Source of the DNA: Desulfobulbaceae bacterium UBA5173
GTDB lineage: Bacteria > Desulfobacterota > Desulfobulbia > Desulfobulbales > Desulfobulbaceae
Direction of reading: 5' to 3'
Assembly (NCBI GenBank): GCA_002413355.1
Contig: DHWV01000043.1
Coordinates: forward strand, 1 to 16,083
DNA: 16,083 nucleotides
The position numbers and the translations under genes are program-made. Below the pieces are notes generated by a model. The model worked only from the letters and a program-made list of their open reading frames with translations. It had not been told where the DNA came from and ran no database searches. This document shows, in pieces, positions 7,047 to 14,290 of this stretch. Position 1 is the stretch's first letter; every line of letters starts with the position of its first letter.

Positions 7047-7158
7047 GGAGTTACGCAGTTGAAATATTAATTTCAATCATTACAGCAAGTTGAATCTTAG
7101 CGGCGCAAGTCGCCAGTTGAACAAAATCAACGGGTTATAAGCTCAACTGCGTAACTCC
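7047..7158. mobile_element. MITE-like 112-bp element with 16-bp terminal inverted repeats
   Basis: The perfect 16-bp inverted repeats GGAGTTACGCAGTTGA (7047-7062) and its complement (7143-7158) bound a non-coding segment. Inside is an 18-bp palindrome with arms TTGAAAT and ATTTCAA (7059-7076), and the heptamer CAGTTGA recurs near the middle. There is no room for a transposase, so this looks like an internally deleted insertion sequence. A decayed IS5-type transposase fragment lies just to the right, which may or may not be its parent. No clear target-site duplication is visible. Confidence 0.65.
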
Positions 7159-7186
7159 CAATAGATTATCTTATTAAAAAAAACAA

Positions 7187-7402
7187 GGCGTTGAGCTGAC
7201 GCGCCACATCGCCGCAACCGGACGAAGCCAAAAACTCAGAACGGACGGAAGCTGAGGCGGTATAAACGCCGCTGGAAAATTGAACGGCTTTTCGCTTGGC
7301 TTCAGAACTTCAGGCGGCTGGTTGTTCGGTATGAGCGTTTATGAAATCCGTTTTTTAGAGATGAGATCATGCCAGCTACTGGCCAATCTCAAAAAAATAA
7401 TG
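7187..7402 (+). pseudogene. IS5/IS4-type transposase C-terminus, decayed
   Basis: Translation gives APHRRNRTKPKTQNGRKLRR followed by YKRRWKIERLFAWLQ and NFRRLVVRYER. This contains the Y-(2)-R-(3)-E signature of IS4/IS5 DDE transposases, with the last catalytic Glu in KIER. Upstream, GVEL is in a different frame from APHRR, so there is a frameshift near 7199. Downstream, the conserved frame hits TGA at 7342 while a neighbouring frame continues as FLEMRSCQLL. Only the last ~70 residues survive and the fragment has at least two frame breaks, so it is a dead remnant. Confidence 0.75.
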
Positions 7403-7523
7403 CCTGAATCCGGCCTCGCCAAAGCCGCTGGTCAGGCGCATTCCTAATAGGTCGCGCCAGAAGCGCGATGGTGGCCTCCATGTCGCCCGTTACCAGCGCA
7501 AGGTGAATTGATGCCGTTGAAGT
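7389..7523 (-). pseudogene. Ankyrin-repeat gene fragment
   Basis: On the minus strand a 44-codon open stretch reads TASIHLALVTGDMEATIALL and then NAPDQ. This fits the ankyrin repeat pattern (T-A/P-L-H-x-A-x-x-x-G-x-x-E-x-x-x-x-L-L, then N-A-x-D). It is preceded by an in-frame TGA (7524-7526) and has no start, so it is a remnant. It abuts the transposase relic, which suggests that a former ankyrin gene was interrupted or deleted here. Confidence 0.45.
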
Positions 7524-7538
7524 TCAACGTATATCAAG

Positions 7539-8612
7539 TTACTGCGCTGGAAATAATTTACTCCAGTTTTCTTTATATAAGCTATAATTTTCGTTCAAAG
7601 AGAATTGATTTTCAATCTCTTTTCGATGATGTTCTAATATCCAATCCTGCAATCCAGGAGTTATGATATTTCTTGATCTTATTATTTCATATATCCCTTC
7701 AGGGATGTCCCATAATTCTTTAAAGCACGATTCTGCCTGTTCTTTATCATTCATATTAATATGGCATATTAATTTATTAAGCATGTAAGTTTTAGGTATA
7801 CTGCTATCTTTTTTTCTGTAAATATCTATAGCCTTTTTTGTATAAAAAAGCGCAGATTTCCAGTTTGGATTATCTTGATCCTTGTATAAATAAGCGAGAG
7901 ATGCGTAATGATAATGTAAATACAAATTCGTCTCTCTTGCATCGTAACCTTCTTCTGCGTTGATAATTTCCTCCAAAAGAGGGATGAATAGCCTGAGCTT
8001 TTCTCTGGCAGATTTTAAATTAACTTCTGGCGCATTACGATTATCAATAATTTTGAAAACAAGTTCCTTTCTTCGTTCATCTAATAGCGTAAAACCTCTA
8101 AGGTTTACCGATGGACTGACATTTTTTAATGCTCTTCTTATTTCTTCGTTTCCGATTTCTTTCCCGTCAATTATTTTATAAAACATTTTATATGCTTCCT
8201 GATCGTTATCTTTTATTTCTTGTATATTATTAATATCTTTTTCTAACTTCTCCGTTTTTTCAGCCATCGCTTCCATGCTTTTATCTGCGACCTTCTTAAT
8301 CAATACCTGTCCGCTATACCCTCCAACAATAGCTAACGAAATCAATTTTATCATTCCAAAATTTTCAGCTGAATCTGGAACCCCTGGGGTGACAAGAAAA
8401 ATCAACAATCCTCCACCGACACCAAACAGTAAATCAGATAATACCCCTAAATTTATACCTTCACATATTTTTATATTCTTGTGAGAGAATACATCTTCCT
8501 CTGTAATGTATTTTATAGATGGGAGTACAATTTTATTGTCTTGTATCGCGTACAGCAACCCTCCAAATTCCCCGGCGACTACCACATAAAGTAGAGTGTG
8601 CAAGTATTCCAT
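7539..8612 (-). CDS. Membrane-anchored protein with coiled coil and helical-repeat C-terminus, unknown function
   Basis: A 357-residue protein without a family name I can assign. The N-terminus has three hydrophobic segments: about 5-23 (LLYVVVAGEFGGLLYAI), 57-78 (VLSDLLFGVGGGLLIFLV) and 88-106 (MIKLISLAIVGGYSGQVL). These resemble glycine-rich membrane modules seen at the N-terminus of various bacterial membrane-tethered proteins. A Lys/Glu-rich coiled coil follows (about 108-140), then a helical region (about 190-310) with TPR-like helix pairs such as YLHYHYASLAYLYKDQ and WKSALFYTKKAIDIYRKK. It would sit in the inner membrane with a cytoplasmic protein-interaction domain. GAGGA upstream of ATG 8612 is a reasonable ribosome site. 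The gap to the mpl stop at 8640 is only 27 bp on the same strand, so it is probably co-transcribed with mpl. Its base composition is far more AT-rich than mpl, which points to horizontal acquisition. Confidence 0.75.
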   Translation of the reverse strand: MEYLHTLLYVVVAGEFGGLLYAIQDNKIVLPSIKYITEEDVFSHKNIKICEGINLGVLSDLLFGVGGGLLIFLVTPGVPDSAENFGMIKLISLAIVGGYSGQVLIKKVADKSMEAMAEKTEKLEKDINNIQEIKDNDQEAYKMFYKIIDGKEIGNEEIRRALKNVSPSVNLRGFTLLDERRKELVFKIIDNRNAPEVNLKSAREKLRLFIPLLEEIINAEEGYDARETNLYLHYHYASLAYLYKDQDNPNWKSALFYTKKAIDIYRKKDSSIPKTYMLNKLICHINMNDKEQAESCFKELWDIPEGIYEIIRSRNIITPGLQDWILEHHRKEIENQFSLNENYSLYKENWSKLFPAQ

Positions 8613-8639
8613 GATTATTCCTCTGTTTGTATTCTTTTG

Positions 8640-10091
8640 TTAACTTCTTTTCATCAATTCTAACAGCCGCACATGGATATTATCAAACCCGCCGTTTGAG
8701 AGAATAGCAATCACATCTCCCGGCTTTGCCTGCGCCAGCAGAAAATCAAGAATGGCATCGGTATCCGGGAAATATTCCGCCGGAATGCCTTGACCGCTCA
8801 GAGCCGTCGCCAGTTGCCGCGAGGAAAAACTGTCGTCCGGCGTGGTATTGGCAAGAGGAATAATTTCGCGAACAACCACCATGTCCGCCCCGCTGAAGGC
8901 AGTCTCGTAATCCCGCTGAAACACCGCCCGGCGGCTGGTGTTGGTGCGCGGTTCAAAAACGACCAGTAGGCGGCGTTCCGGCCAAGCCAGCCGCAGTGCG
9001 CTGATCGTTTCACGTACTGCGGTGGGATGATGGGCAAAATCATCAACCACCGTGATGCCATTGACCTCTCCCCTGACCTGCTGCCGCCGCTTCACACCCT
9101 CGAACGAAGCCAGCCCGTGCCGGATTTCCGCCGCGCTCAGGCCGACATGCTCCAGCAGGGCAATCACCGCTAACGCATTGAGGGCATTGTGTTTGCCCGG
9201 CATGGGCAGGCTGAATGCGCCGAACAGGCAGCCGTCCTTCCACGCGGCAAAGACCGAGCCAAGACCGTTGGCGGCAAAATCCCTGAGCTGCCAGCGGCAG
9301 TTCACACCTGTGCCGTAGCCAATCACCGCGCCGGAACAATGGGCGACGATTTCCACCACCACCGGATCGTCCATGCAGGCCACCAACGCACCTTCATTCG
9401 GAATCAAGCGGACAAACTGGCGGAACGAAGCCTTGATCTGCTCCAGATCGGCAAAAATGTCGGCGTGGTCAAACTCAATCGAGGTGAGAATGGAATAATG
9501 CGGGCGGTAATGCAGGAATTTTGACACCTTGTTAAAGAAAGCGGTGTCATATTCGTCGCCTTCAATCACAAAATGCTCACCTTGTCCAATGCGGTAGTTG
9601 CTGCCAAATGCCTCGACAATGCCGCCGATGAAAAAGCCCGGCGAGCGGTCGGCGCGATGTAGAACTGTGGCCAAGAGCGAGGAAGTCGTTGTTTTGCCGT
9701 GCGTTCCCGCCACCACCAGTGGCTTGATTGCGCTATGCAGGAAAAAATGCCCAAGTGCCTGGGGCATGGACAGATAAGGAATGCGCAGCTCGGCCAGCCG
9801 CTGCGTTTCCGGGTAAATGGCGCGGATAACGTTGCCGACCACGACCAAATCCGGGCGCGGTTCCAAATTCTCCGGCTTGTAGCCCTGCATCACCGCAATG
9901 CCGGAGCGGGCAAGAAAATCCGACATTGGCGGATACACATTCTGATCCGAGCCGCTGACCACGTAGCCGCTTTCCTTGAGCATTCCGGCCAAAGCGGCCA
10001 TCGCCGTGCCGCAAATGCCCATCAGATGGATGTGCCGAATGTGCTCCGGCGCACAATTGAGCTGCGAATCAAGCTGCGCTGCGGTCGTCAT
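8640..10091 (-). CDS. mpl: UDP-N-acetylmuramate:L-Ala-gamma-D-Glu-meso-DAP ligase
   Basis: A 483-residue Mur ligase of the recycling type. It joins the tripeptide L-Ala-gamma-D-Glu-meso-diaminopimelate, recovered from old peptidoglycan, to UDP-MurNAc in the cytoplasm, using ATP. Landmarks: N-terminal GICGTAMAALAG (25-36), the ATP loop GTHGKTTTS (129-137), the Mpl-type block EGDEYDTAFFNKVSKF (177-192) that separates it from MurC, GKHNALN (299-305), DDFAHHP (350-356) and the C-terminal PRTNTSRR (381-388). The length matches the family (about 450-480). The start is set by GGAGGAG (10100-10106), 8 nt before the ATG. The ATG overlaps the stop of the 57-residue ORF upstream (ATGA), indicating translational coupling, and a membrane protein gene follows 27 bp after the stop. 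Presence of Mpl implies meso-DAP peptidoglycan and a diderm wall. Confidence 0.95.
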   Translation of the reverse strand: MTTAAQLDSQLNCAPEHIRHIHLMGICGTAMAALAGMLKESGYVVSGSDQNVYPPMSDFLARSGIAVMQGYKPENLEPRPDLVVVGNVIRAIYPETQRLAELRIPYLSMPQALGHFFLHSAIKPLVVAGTHGKTTTSSLLATVLHRADRSPGFFIGGIVEAFGSNYRIGQGEHFVIEGDEYDTAFFNKVSKFLHYRPHYSILTSIEFDHADIFADLEQIKASFRQFVRLIPNEGALVACMDDPVVVEIVAHCSGAVIGYGTGVNCRWQLRDFAANGLGSVFAAWKDGCLFGAFSLPMPGKHNALNALAVIALLEHVGLSAAEIRHGLASFEGVKRRQQVRGEVNGITVVDDFAHHPTAVRETISALRLAWPERRLLVVFEPRTNTSRRAVFQRDYETAFSGADMVVVREIIPLANTTPDDSFSSRQLATALSGQGIPAEYFPDTDAILDFLLAQAKPGDVIAILSNGGFDNIHVRLLELMKRS

Positions 10092-10261
10092 GTGTTCAGC
10101 TCCTCCGCCGATTGCTTGACGGTGTTGAAAACCAGCCTGTAGTGCTCCTCAAAATTCGCCGGAGTCACTTTGCCGATTTCAATAAACTTAACCATGAGTT
10201 CCTTGGTGGTTTTCAGCACCGCCTCATCGGTCACAGGCCGGACAAATTTCTGCTCAGACAT
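10088..10261 (-). CDS. Small 57-residue protein coupled to mpl
   Basis: An ATG at 10261 opens a 57-codon frame (MSEQKFVRPVTDEAVLKTTK..., ending SAEELNT) whose TGA overlaps the mpl start by 4 bp (ATGA), the classic sign of a translationally coupled gene pair. The ribosome site of mpl lies inside it. The predicted protein is soluble and mostly helical (ELMVKFIEIG, then NFEEHYRLVFNTVKQ), with a Gly-Lys-Val-Thr-Pro turn between two helices. I do not recognise a named family. Coupling suggests a role connected with Mpl or simply setting its translation level. The site in front of its own ATG is weak (GAAGAA), and a terminator-like hairpin ends only about 23 nt upstream. Confidence 0.7.
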   Translation of the reverse strand: MSEQKFVRPVTDEAVLKTTKELMVKFIEIGKVTPANFEEHYRLVFNTVKQSAEELNT

Positions 10262-10283
10262 GGTTCTTCGCCAGATAAAAAGG

Positions 10284-10334
10284 AAAAAACCTCAGCCGCT
10301 CGGAAGAAGGCCAGTTCAGTTCGGGCGGCTGAGG
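10284..10334 (-). terminator. Rho-independent terminator of the exported-protein gene
   Basis: Perfect 10-bp arms (10290-10299 and 10325-10334, CCTCAGCCGC with its complement) are followed on the minus strand by six T residues (A-run at 10284-10289). It lies about 55 bp after the stop codon at 10389. The loop is long (25 nt). Because the next minus-strand gene starts at 10261, this structure also sits in or just before that gene's leader. Confidence 0.75.
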
Positions 10335-10388
10335 CTGTCTCACACAGGAAAAACCCTTGAAGGCACTCCCTGGGAGCATTTTGGGTGA

Positions 10389-11507
10389 TCAGTTTTTAGC
10401 CAACGCTTCAAAATCCATCGCATCAGCATAGCGGAGCAGCCAAGTCATATCAACAGCCTTGCCTTTGACGGTGACAATAAAACGGCTGTCCACCACGATG
10501 TTGATTTCGCCGCTGCGGTCGTTCGCGTTGTGCTTGATGATGGCCCGCTGCCCTTTGATAGTTTGCAGATTGCCGCCGGAGGCTCCGGCAAAAAGCGGGT
10601 TGTTGAGCATCATGATGATTGATTGCAGCACCGGCGAATCCGAAACAATTTCAATGGAAACTACCTCGCCGCCGTTGGTACAATAGTCGCGACTGACCGT
10701 CGATCCACCGCCGAAAACCGCTGTGCCGAGCGATTTGGCCGAGGCCTCCTTGGCCTGCCAGCCGAACAACGGCGCGGGCAGCAGGGACTTCATTCGTTCA
10801 TTTTTTTTCTGGCGGATGAGCTGGGCGGCGTAATCCAGATTGGAAATCGCTCTGGCAAAATCATTGGCCCGGTACTGACGGATGGCCTCCTCGATCGTGA
10901 GAATGATGTCGTCCTTGGCGATGACAGCGGAAGCCGCTGGTTCTGCTGCTTGGGCAGTTTCTCCAGCAGGTTTGGCCGCAGGAAGCATGGGCGGCGGCCC
11001 GGCGGCAAGCTGCTGCCAAATATTGATTTCTCCGGCTGGCCTGGACTGTTCCACCTGCACTTTTTGAGCGGTATCAGCGGACTGCTGAGGAGGGTCAGCG
11101 GTTATATTCTGCTGGCTGGTCTGCGGCAAGGAATCTTGAGATGGAACAATGGCTTCAGCAGGAGGAGCTGCCGGGCTTTTGGCTTCCGCAGCAACGGCTT
11201 TGCTTTGCTCTGCTGGAGCCAAAGAAGGTGCGGCAGGTTTGGGCAGCTCTTCCTGTGCTTTTTCGGCAGAATCATCAGACGGCGGCTGAGAGGCTGTAGA
11301 TGGTGACTGAGCAGCTTTTTCCTCGACTGCACTTTCCTTTTGTTTTTCCGTAGGTTCCGCTTCAGCTCGGTACTGACGGACAACTTCCTCCACCGCCCGA
11401 AGCAGCTCTTCTTCTTTTTCCGCCGCCGCTGCTGTCCCAGCCAAGCAGCCGATGGCCAAGGCCAACGACAAGACGACGGAAACGGCCCGTTTATTTATGC
11501 AGTTCAT
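10389..11507 (-). CDS. Exported protein with Ala/Pro-rich linker, unknown function
   Basis: A 372-residue protein with a signal peptide (MNCINKRAVSVVLSLALAIG, cleavage likely near residues 28-29 after TAAAA). Cys21 is preceded by AIG, which is a poor lipobox, so periplasmic release is more likely than lipidation. Residues ~50-200 are a low-complexity Ala/Pro/Glu/Gln linker. The C-terminal ~130 residues form a folded domain (LLPAPLFGW, FGGGSTVSRDY, LQTIKGQRAIIKHN, SGEINIVVDSRFIVTVKG) of a type I recall from uncharacterised periplasmic proteins of Gram-negative bacteria. A helix motif EExxRQYRA occurs twice, at 40-48 and 206-214, on either side of the linker. AGGAA about 7 nt before the ATG serves as ribosome site. 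It forms its own transcription unit, with a promoter at 11547-11575 and a terminator at 10284-10334. Confidence 0.8.
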   Translation of the reverse strand: MNCINKRAVSVVLSLALAIGCLAGTAAAAEKEEELLRAVEEVVRQYRAEAEPTEKQKESAVEEKAAQSPSTASQPPSDDSAEKAQEELPKPAAPSLAPAEQSKAVAAEAKSPAAPPAEAIVPSQDSLPQTSQQNITADPPQQSADTAQKVQVEQSRPAGEINIWQQLAAGPPPMLPAAKPAGETAQAAEPAASAVIAKDDIILTIEEAIRQYRANDFARAISNLDYAAQLIRQKKNERMKSLLPAPLFGWQAKEASAKSLGTAVFGGGSTVSRDYCTNGGEVVSIEIVSDSPVLQSIIMMLNNPLFAGASGGNLQTIKGQRAIIKHNANDRSGEINIVVDSRFIVTVKGKAVDMTWLLRYADAMDFEALAKN

Positions 11508-11546
11508 AGAGGTTCCTGCGAAAAGGATATTTTTTACACTGAATAA

Positions 11547-11575
11547 GTGATACCAATCCGCAGGAGCAGTGTCAA
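11547..11575 (-). promoter_or_regulatory. Sigma70-type promoter of the exported-protein gene
   Basis: On the minus strand a perfect -35 box TTGACA (11575-11570) and TATCAC (11552-11547) are separated by exactly 17 bp, with the -10 box about 40 bp before the ATG at 11507. It lies in the 88-bp gap after serS, so the downstream gene need not depend on serS transcription. Confidence 0.5.
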
Positions 11576-11595
11576 GCGAAGAACAGGGTGCCGCC

Positions 11596-12867
11596 TTAGA
11601 ACCGGTCGTTGAAGTATGGCTCCAGCACCTTGGGCAGCTTCACCGTGCCGTCCACCTGCTGATAATTTTCCAAAATCGCCACCAAAGTACGGCCAACCGC
11701 CAGCCCGGAACCGTTCAGCGTATGCACCAAACGGCTCTTTTTCTCCCCCTCAGGCCGGTAGCGGATACCTGCTCGCCGCGCTTGGAAATCGAGGAAGTTT
11801 GAGCAGGAAGAAATCTCCCGGAAGGTGTTTTGGCCGGGCAGCCAAACTTCAATGTCATAAGTTTTTGCTGAAGAAAAACCGAGATCGCCGGAACAAAGAG
11901 CAACGACACGGTAGGGCAGTTCCAGCAGTTGTAGCACCTCTTCTGCATCGGCAAGCAGGGATTCCAGCTCTTGGCCCGAAGTCTCTGGCCTGACGAACTT
12001 GACTAATTCCACCTTGTCAAACTGATGCTGACGGATCAAGCCGCGTGTGTCTTTGCCATACGACCCGGCCTCAGAGCGGAAGCAGGGGGTGTAGGCCGTG
12101 TATTTCAGCGGCAATTCGGCTTCGGCCACGGTCGCGTCGGCATGAATATTGGTCAGCGGCACCTCAGCGGTCGGAATCAGCCAGAGGTCACGGCCTTCGA
12201 GCTTGAACAAATCTTCTTTAAACTTAGGTAGCTGGCCGGTACCAGTCATAGTTTGCGCCGTGACCATAAAGGGCGGCAGAAACTCCGTGTAACCGTGTTT
12301 CTGCGTGTGCAGATCAAGGAAAAAATTTACTAAAGCCCGTGACAGCCGCGAGGCGAAGCCCTTGAGTAGGCAGAAACGTGCCCCGGAGAGCTTGGCTGCG
12401 GTCTCAAAATCAAGAATACCAAGCTGCTCGCCAATCTCCCAATGCGGCTTGGGCTGAAACGCAAACTCAGGAATCGTGCCCCAGCGTTTCACCTCAATGT
12501 TGTCCTTGTCGTCCTTGCCAAGCGGCACCGAATCATCGCAGAGGTTGGGAATGGACATCACTGCATCGTCGAGCTGAGCCTCAATTTCTGCAAGAATCCG
12601 GTCCAGTTCGGCAATCCGGTCAGAAACCCGCCGCATCTCCAGAATCAGCGGCTCGGCCTTGGCCTCATCGCCTGTTTTTTTCAGAACAGCGATCTCCTTG
12701 GAGACCGTGTTGCGCTGATTCTTCAGCTGTTCAGCCTCAGCCAGCAGAGTCAGCCGCCGGGCATCAGTGGCTGCGAAAGTGTCAATAATTTCGGTGGGCA
12801 TGCCCCGACGGAGGCATTTTTCCCGGACAAGGGCGAGATGTTCCCGAATAAAGCGCAATTCAAGCAT
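11596..12867 (-). CDS. serS: Seryl-tRNA synthetase
   Basis: A 423-residue class II aminoacyl-tRNA synthetase that charges tRNA-Ser (and tRNA-Sec where present) with serine in the cytoplasm. The N-terminal ~100 residues form the long antiparallel coiled-coil arm that grips the tRNA variable arm (EAEQLKNQRNTVSKEIAVLK and following). The catalytic core shows TAEVPLTN (about 234-241), motif 2 FRSEAGSYGKDTRGLIRQHQ (263-282) and motif 3 NGSGLAVGRTLVAILEN (385-401). Length is standard. I chose ATG 12867 (MLELRFIREHLALVREK), which matches the family N-terminus, over the in-frame ATG four codons earlier. Neither has a good ribosome site: the AGGAGG at 12881-12886 is on the opposite strand. It is divergent from tatC across a 190-bp gap. 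Confidence 0.96.
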   Translation of the reverse strand: MLELRFIREHLALVREKCLRRGMPTEIIDTFAATDARRLTLLAEAEQLKNQRNTVSKEIAVLKKTGDEAKAEPLILEMRRVSDRIAELDRILAEIEAQLDDAVMSIPNLCDDSVPLGKDDKDNIEVKRWGTIPEFAFQPKPHWEIGEQLGILDFETAAKLSGARFCLLKGFASRLSRALVNFFLDLHTQKHGYTEFLPPFMVTAQTMTGTGQLPKFKEDLFKLEGRDLWLIPTAEVPLTNIHADATVAEAELPLKYTAYTPCFRSEAGSYGKDTRGLIRQHQFDKVELVKFVRPETSGQELESLLADAEEVLQLLELPYRVVALCSGDLGFSSAKTYDIEVWLPGQNTFREISSCSNFLDFQARRAGIRYRPEGEKKSRLVHTLNGSGLAVGRTLVAILENYQQVDGTVKLPKVLEPYFNDRF

Positions 12868-12958
12868 GATGCAATCCAAAAGGAGGAAGTCAAAGTACGG
12901 CCCGCAGCCTACTGTGCAGTTTTAGCACGGCGCAGCCCGCTCCGCAACGGGTATTCAA

Positions 12959-12987
12959 TTGATTTTGCTCCGCAGGTCTGTTACATA
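12959..12987 (+). promoter_or_regulatory. Sigma70-type promoter of tatC
   Basis: TTGATT (12959-12964) and TACATA (12982-12987) are separated by 17 bp, with the predicted transcript start about 65 nt before the tatC GTG. It is the best promoter match in the gap between the divergent serS and tatC genes. Confidence 0.45.
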
Positions 12988-13057
12988 GAACAGGGCCGCC
13001 GCAGGCAGGGCGCGGCAGCCCGTGTGCATCTGAACCTTTACCGTCTCCGAACATTCT

Positions 13058-13783
13058 GTGCAACCGCATCTTGCCAGCATAGTCTCTTTTCTTGCCGAGC
13101 TGCGCAAATCGCTCCGGCTTGCGGCCTTCAGCCTGATCGGTCTGACCGCCGCCCTTTTCTTCCTTTCATCTGGCCTGATTGGTGCTTTACAGGAGCATCT
13201 GCATGAGAAGCTATACTTTTTTTCAGTGGCCGAACCATTTCTCGCCCATGTCAAGGCTGCCTTTTTTTCCGCAGTCGGCCTACTAATGCCGTTGTTCATG
13301 CACATCCTCTGGAAGGCGGTGGGCAAACCCTTTGCAATCACTGGCCGACGGCTGTTCTGGCTGACCTTCGCCACCTGCGCCCTGTTTTACGCAGGCGCAC
13401 TGTTCTGCTGTTTTGTCACGCTGCCCTACGGCACAAAATTCCTGCTCGGTTTTCAGTCAGAACATCTACAGCCCCACATTGCCATCAGCAGCTTTGTCAA
13501 CTTTGTTGCCATTTTTGTGCTGGCGTTCGGCCTGATCTTCGAGCTGCCGGTCTTCATGGTCTTCTCGGCCCAGACGGGGGCACTCTCCCGGCATTTTTAC
13601 GAGAAAAACCGCCGCTTCGCCATACTCGCCATTGCCATTATCGCGGCAGTGCTCACTCCCACTCCAGATGTGGTCAATATGGCGTTGATGGGCGGGCCGC
13701 TCTATCTGCTCTATGAGGCAGGCATCGTGGTCATTCGCCTGCTGCGGATCGACGCACCGAAGGAATCGGCTACAACTCAATAA
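13058..13783 (+). CDS. tatC: Twin-arginine translocase subunit TatC
   Basis: A 241-residue inner-membrane protein with about six transmembrane helices. TatC forms the receptor for twin-arginine signal peptides and exports folded proteins together with TatA/TatB. Landmarks: the N-terminal FLAELR (11-16) with the conserved Glu-Leu-Arg that contacts the RR motif, the SVAEPFLAHVKAAFF block (56-70) corresponding to the conserved P-x-E-x-F region but with Ala-Glu-Pro-Phe order, FGLIFELPVF (157-166) with the buried Glu162, and LTPTPD (199-204) before the last helices. The start is GTG 13058: an in-frame TGA at 13031-13033 excludes longer forms, though no strong ribosome site is visible. No tatA or tatB is adjacent. 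The 3' end overlaps the convergent DUF523 gene by 14 bp. Confidence 0.92.
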   Translation: MQPHLASIVSFLAELRKSLRLAAFSLIGLTAALFFLSSGLIGALQEHLHEKLYFFSVAEPFLAHVKAAFFSAVGLLMPLFMHILWKAVGKPFAITGRRLFWLTFATCALFYAGALFCCFVTLPYGTKFLLGFQSEHLQPHIAISSFVNFVAIFVLAFGLIFELPVFMVFSAQTGALSRHFYEKNRRFAILAIAIIAAVLTPTPDVVNMALMGGPLYLLYEAGIVVIRLLRIDAPKESATTQ

Positions 13784-14189
13784 CCTTGATGCCGTGCTCA
13801 AGCAGCAAGGCTGCGGTCACGCCAAGCTGGGAACTGAGGCCGCAGGATGGACTACGTGCCTTGAACAGAGCAAGGCGAATATTCTGCGCTTGGGCGATCT
13901 GGAGAACCGCCTTGGCTCCGGCAATGAACTGCTTGGTCACATCCGTGCCTTCTTTGGTGATGACCGCTGCTCTGCCTGCCAGCACCGCTCGTCCGTCGCC
14001 ACCAAGCAAATCTGCCGCAACACGGGGCGTGGGCAAGCCGCCAAGCTGCTCCGGGCAGACAGGAATATACTGGAGATTGCGCAGCATCTCCAGACAGCGG
14101 GCGTTTGGTTTGCTCAGCCCGTCATAACGGGTACAGAGACCGGTCAGGCAGCTGCTGACAATGCAGCGTTCAGATTTGCTTGCAGGCAT
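13770..14189 (-). CDS. DUF523 family protein, shortened form
   Basis: A 139-residue cytoplasmic protein of the DUF523 (YbbK-like) family. Landmarks: the N-terminal cysteine cluster C9, C14, C19 and C32 (SSCLTGLCTRYDG), VCPEQLGGLPTPR (44-56), GTDVTKQFIAGA (81-92) and SPSCG (113-117). The function is unknown; the conserved cysteines suggest metal or Fe-S binding. Family members usually carry an IYDGxFSG loop between SPSCG and GVTAALL; here only LSSQL is left, so about 10-15 residues are missing while the frame stays open. ATG 14189 is preferred over an upstream TTG (14201) because it fits the family N-terminus, but neither has a clear ribosome site. It overlaps tatC at the 3' end on the opposite strand and is divergent from the ftsB-like gene. 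Confidence 0.88.
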   Translation of the reverse strand: MPASKSERCIVSSCLTGLCTRYDGLSKPNARCLEMLRNLQYIPVCPEQLGGLPTPRVAADLLGGDGRAVLAGRAAVITKEGTDVTKQFIAGAKAVLQIAQAQNIRLALFKARSPSCGLSSQLGVTAALLLEHGIKVIEL

Positions 14190-14290
14190 GGTATAGTTCA
14201 AGGGAATGGGGCGGCAGCACTATACCCGGCTTGCGCGTTCTTATCCAGTCAACTCTTCGGTTGTCCAACACAATACATCAGGCAGGGGAC

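Noticed and set aside
10623..11306. Plus-strand frame of 227 codons opposite the exported-protein gene
   Set aside because: It is the complement of the Ala/Pro-rich linker; the minus-strand frame has a signal peptide, promoter, ribosome site and terminator.
12881..12886. AGGAGG on the plus strand near the serS start
   Set aside because: It lies on the strand opposite serS, and no start codon with a coherent frame follows at a suitable distance on the plus strand.
12442..13206. Plus-strand frame of 254 codons across serS and the start of tatC
   Set aside because: It is mostly antisense to seryl-tRNA synthetase motifs and shows no domain.
14180..14290. Extension of the ftsB-like gene to ATG 14180
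   Set aside because: It would add 37 residues with no family similarity, begin inside the divergent DUF523 gene, and lacks a ribosome site.
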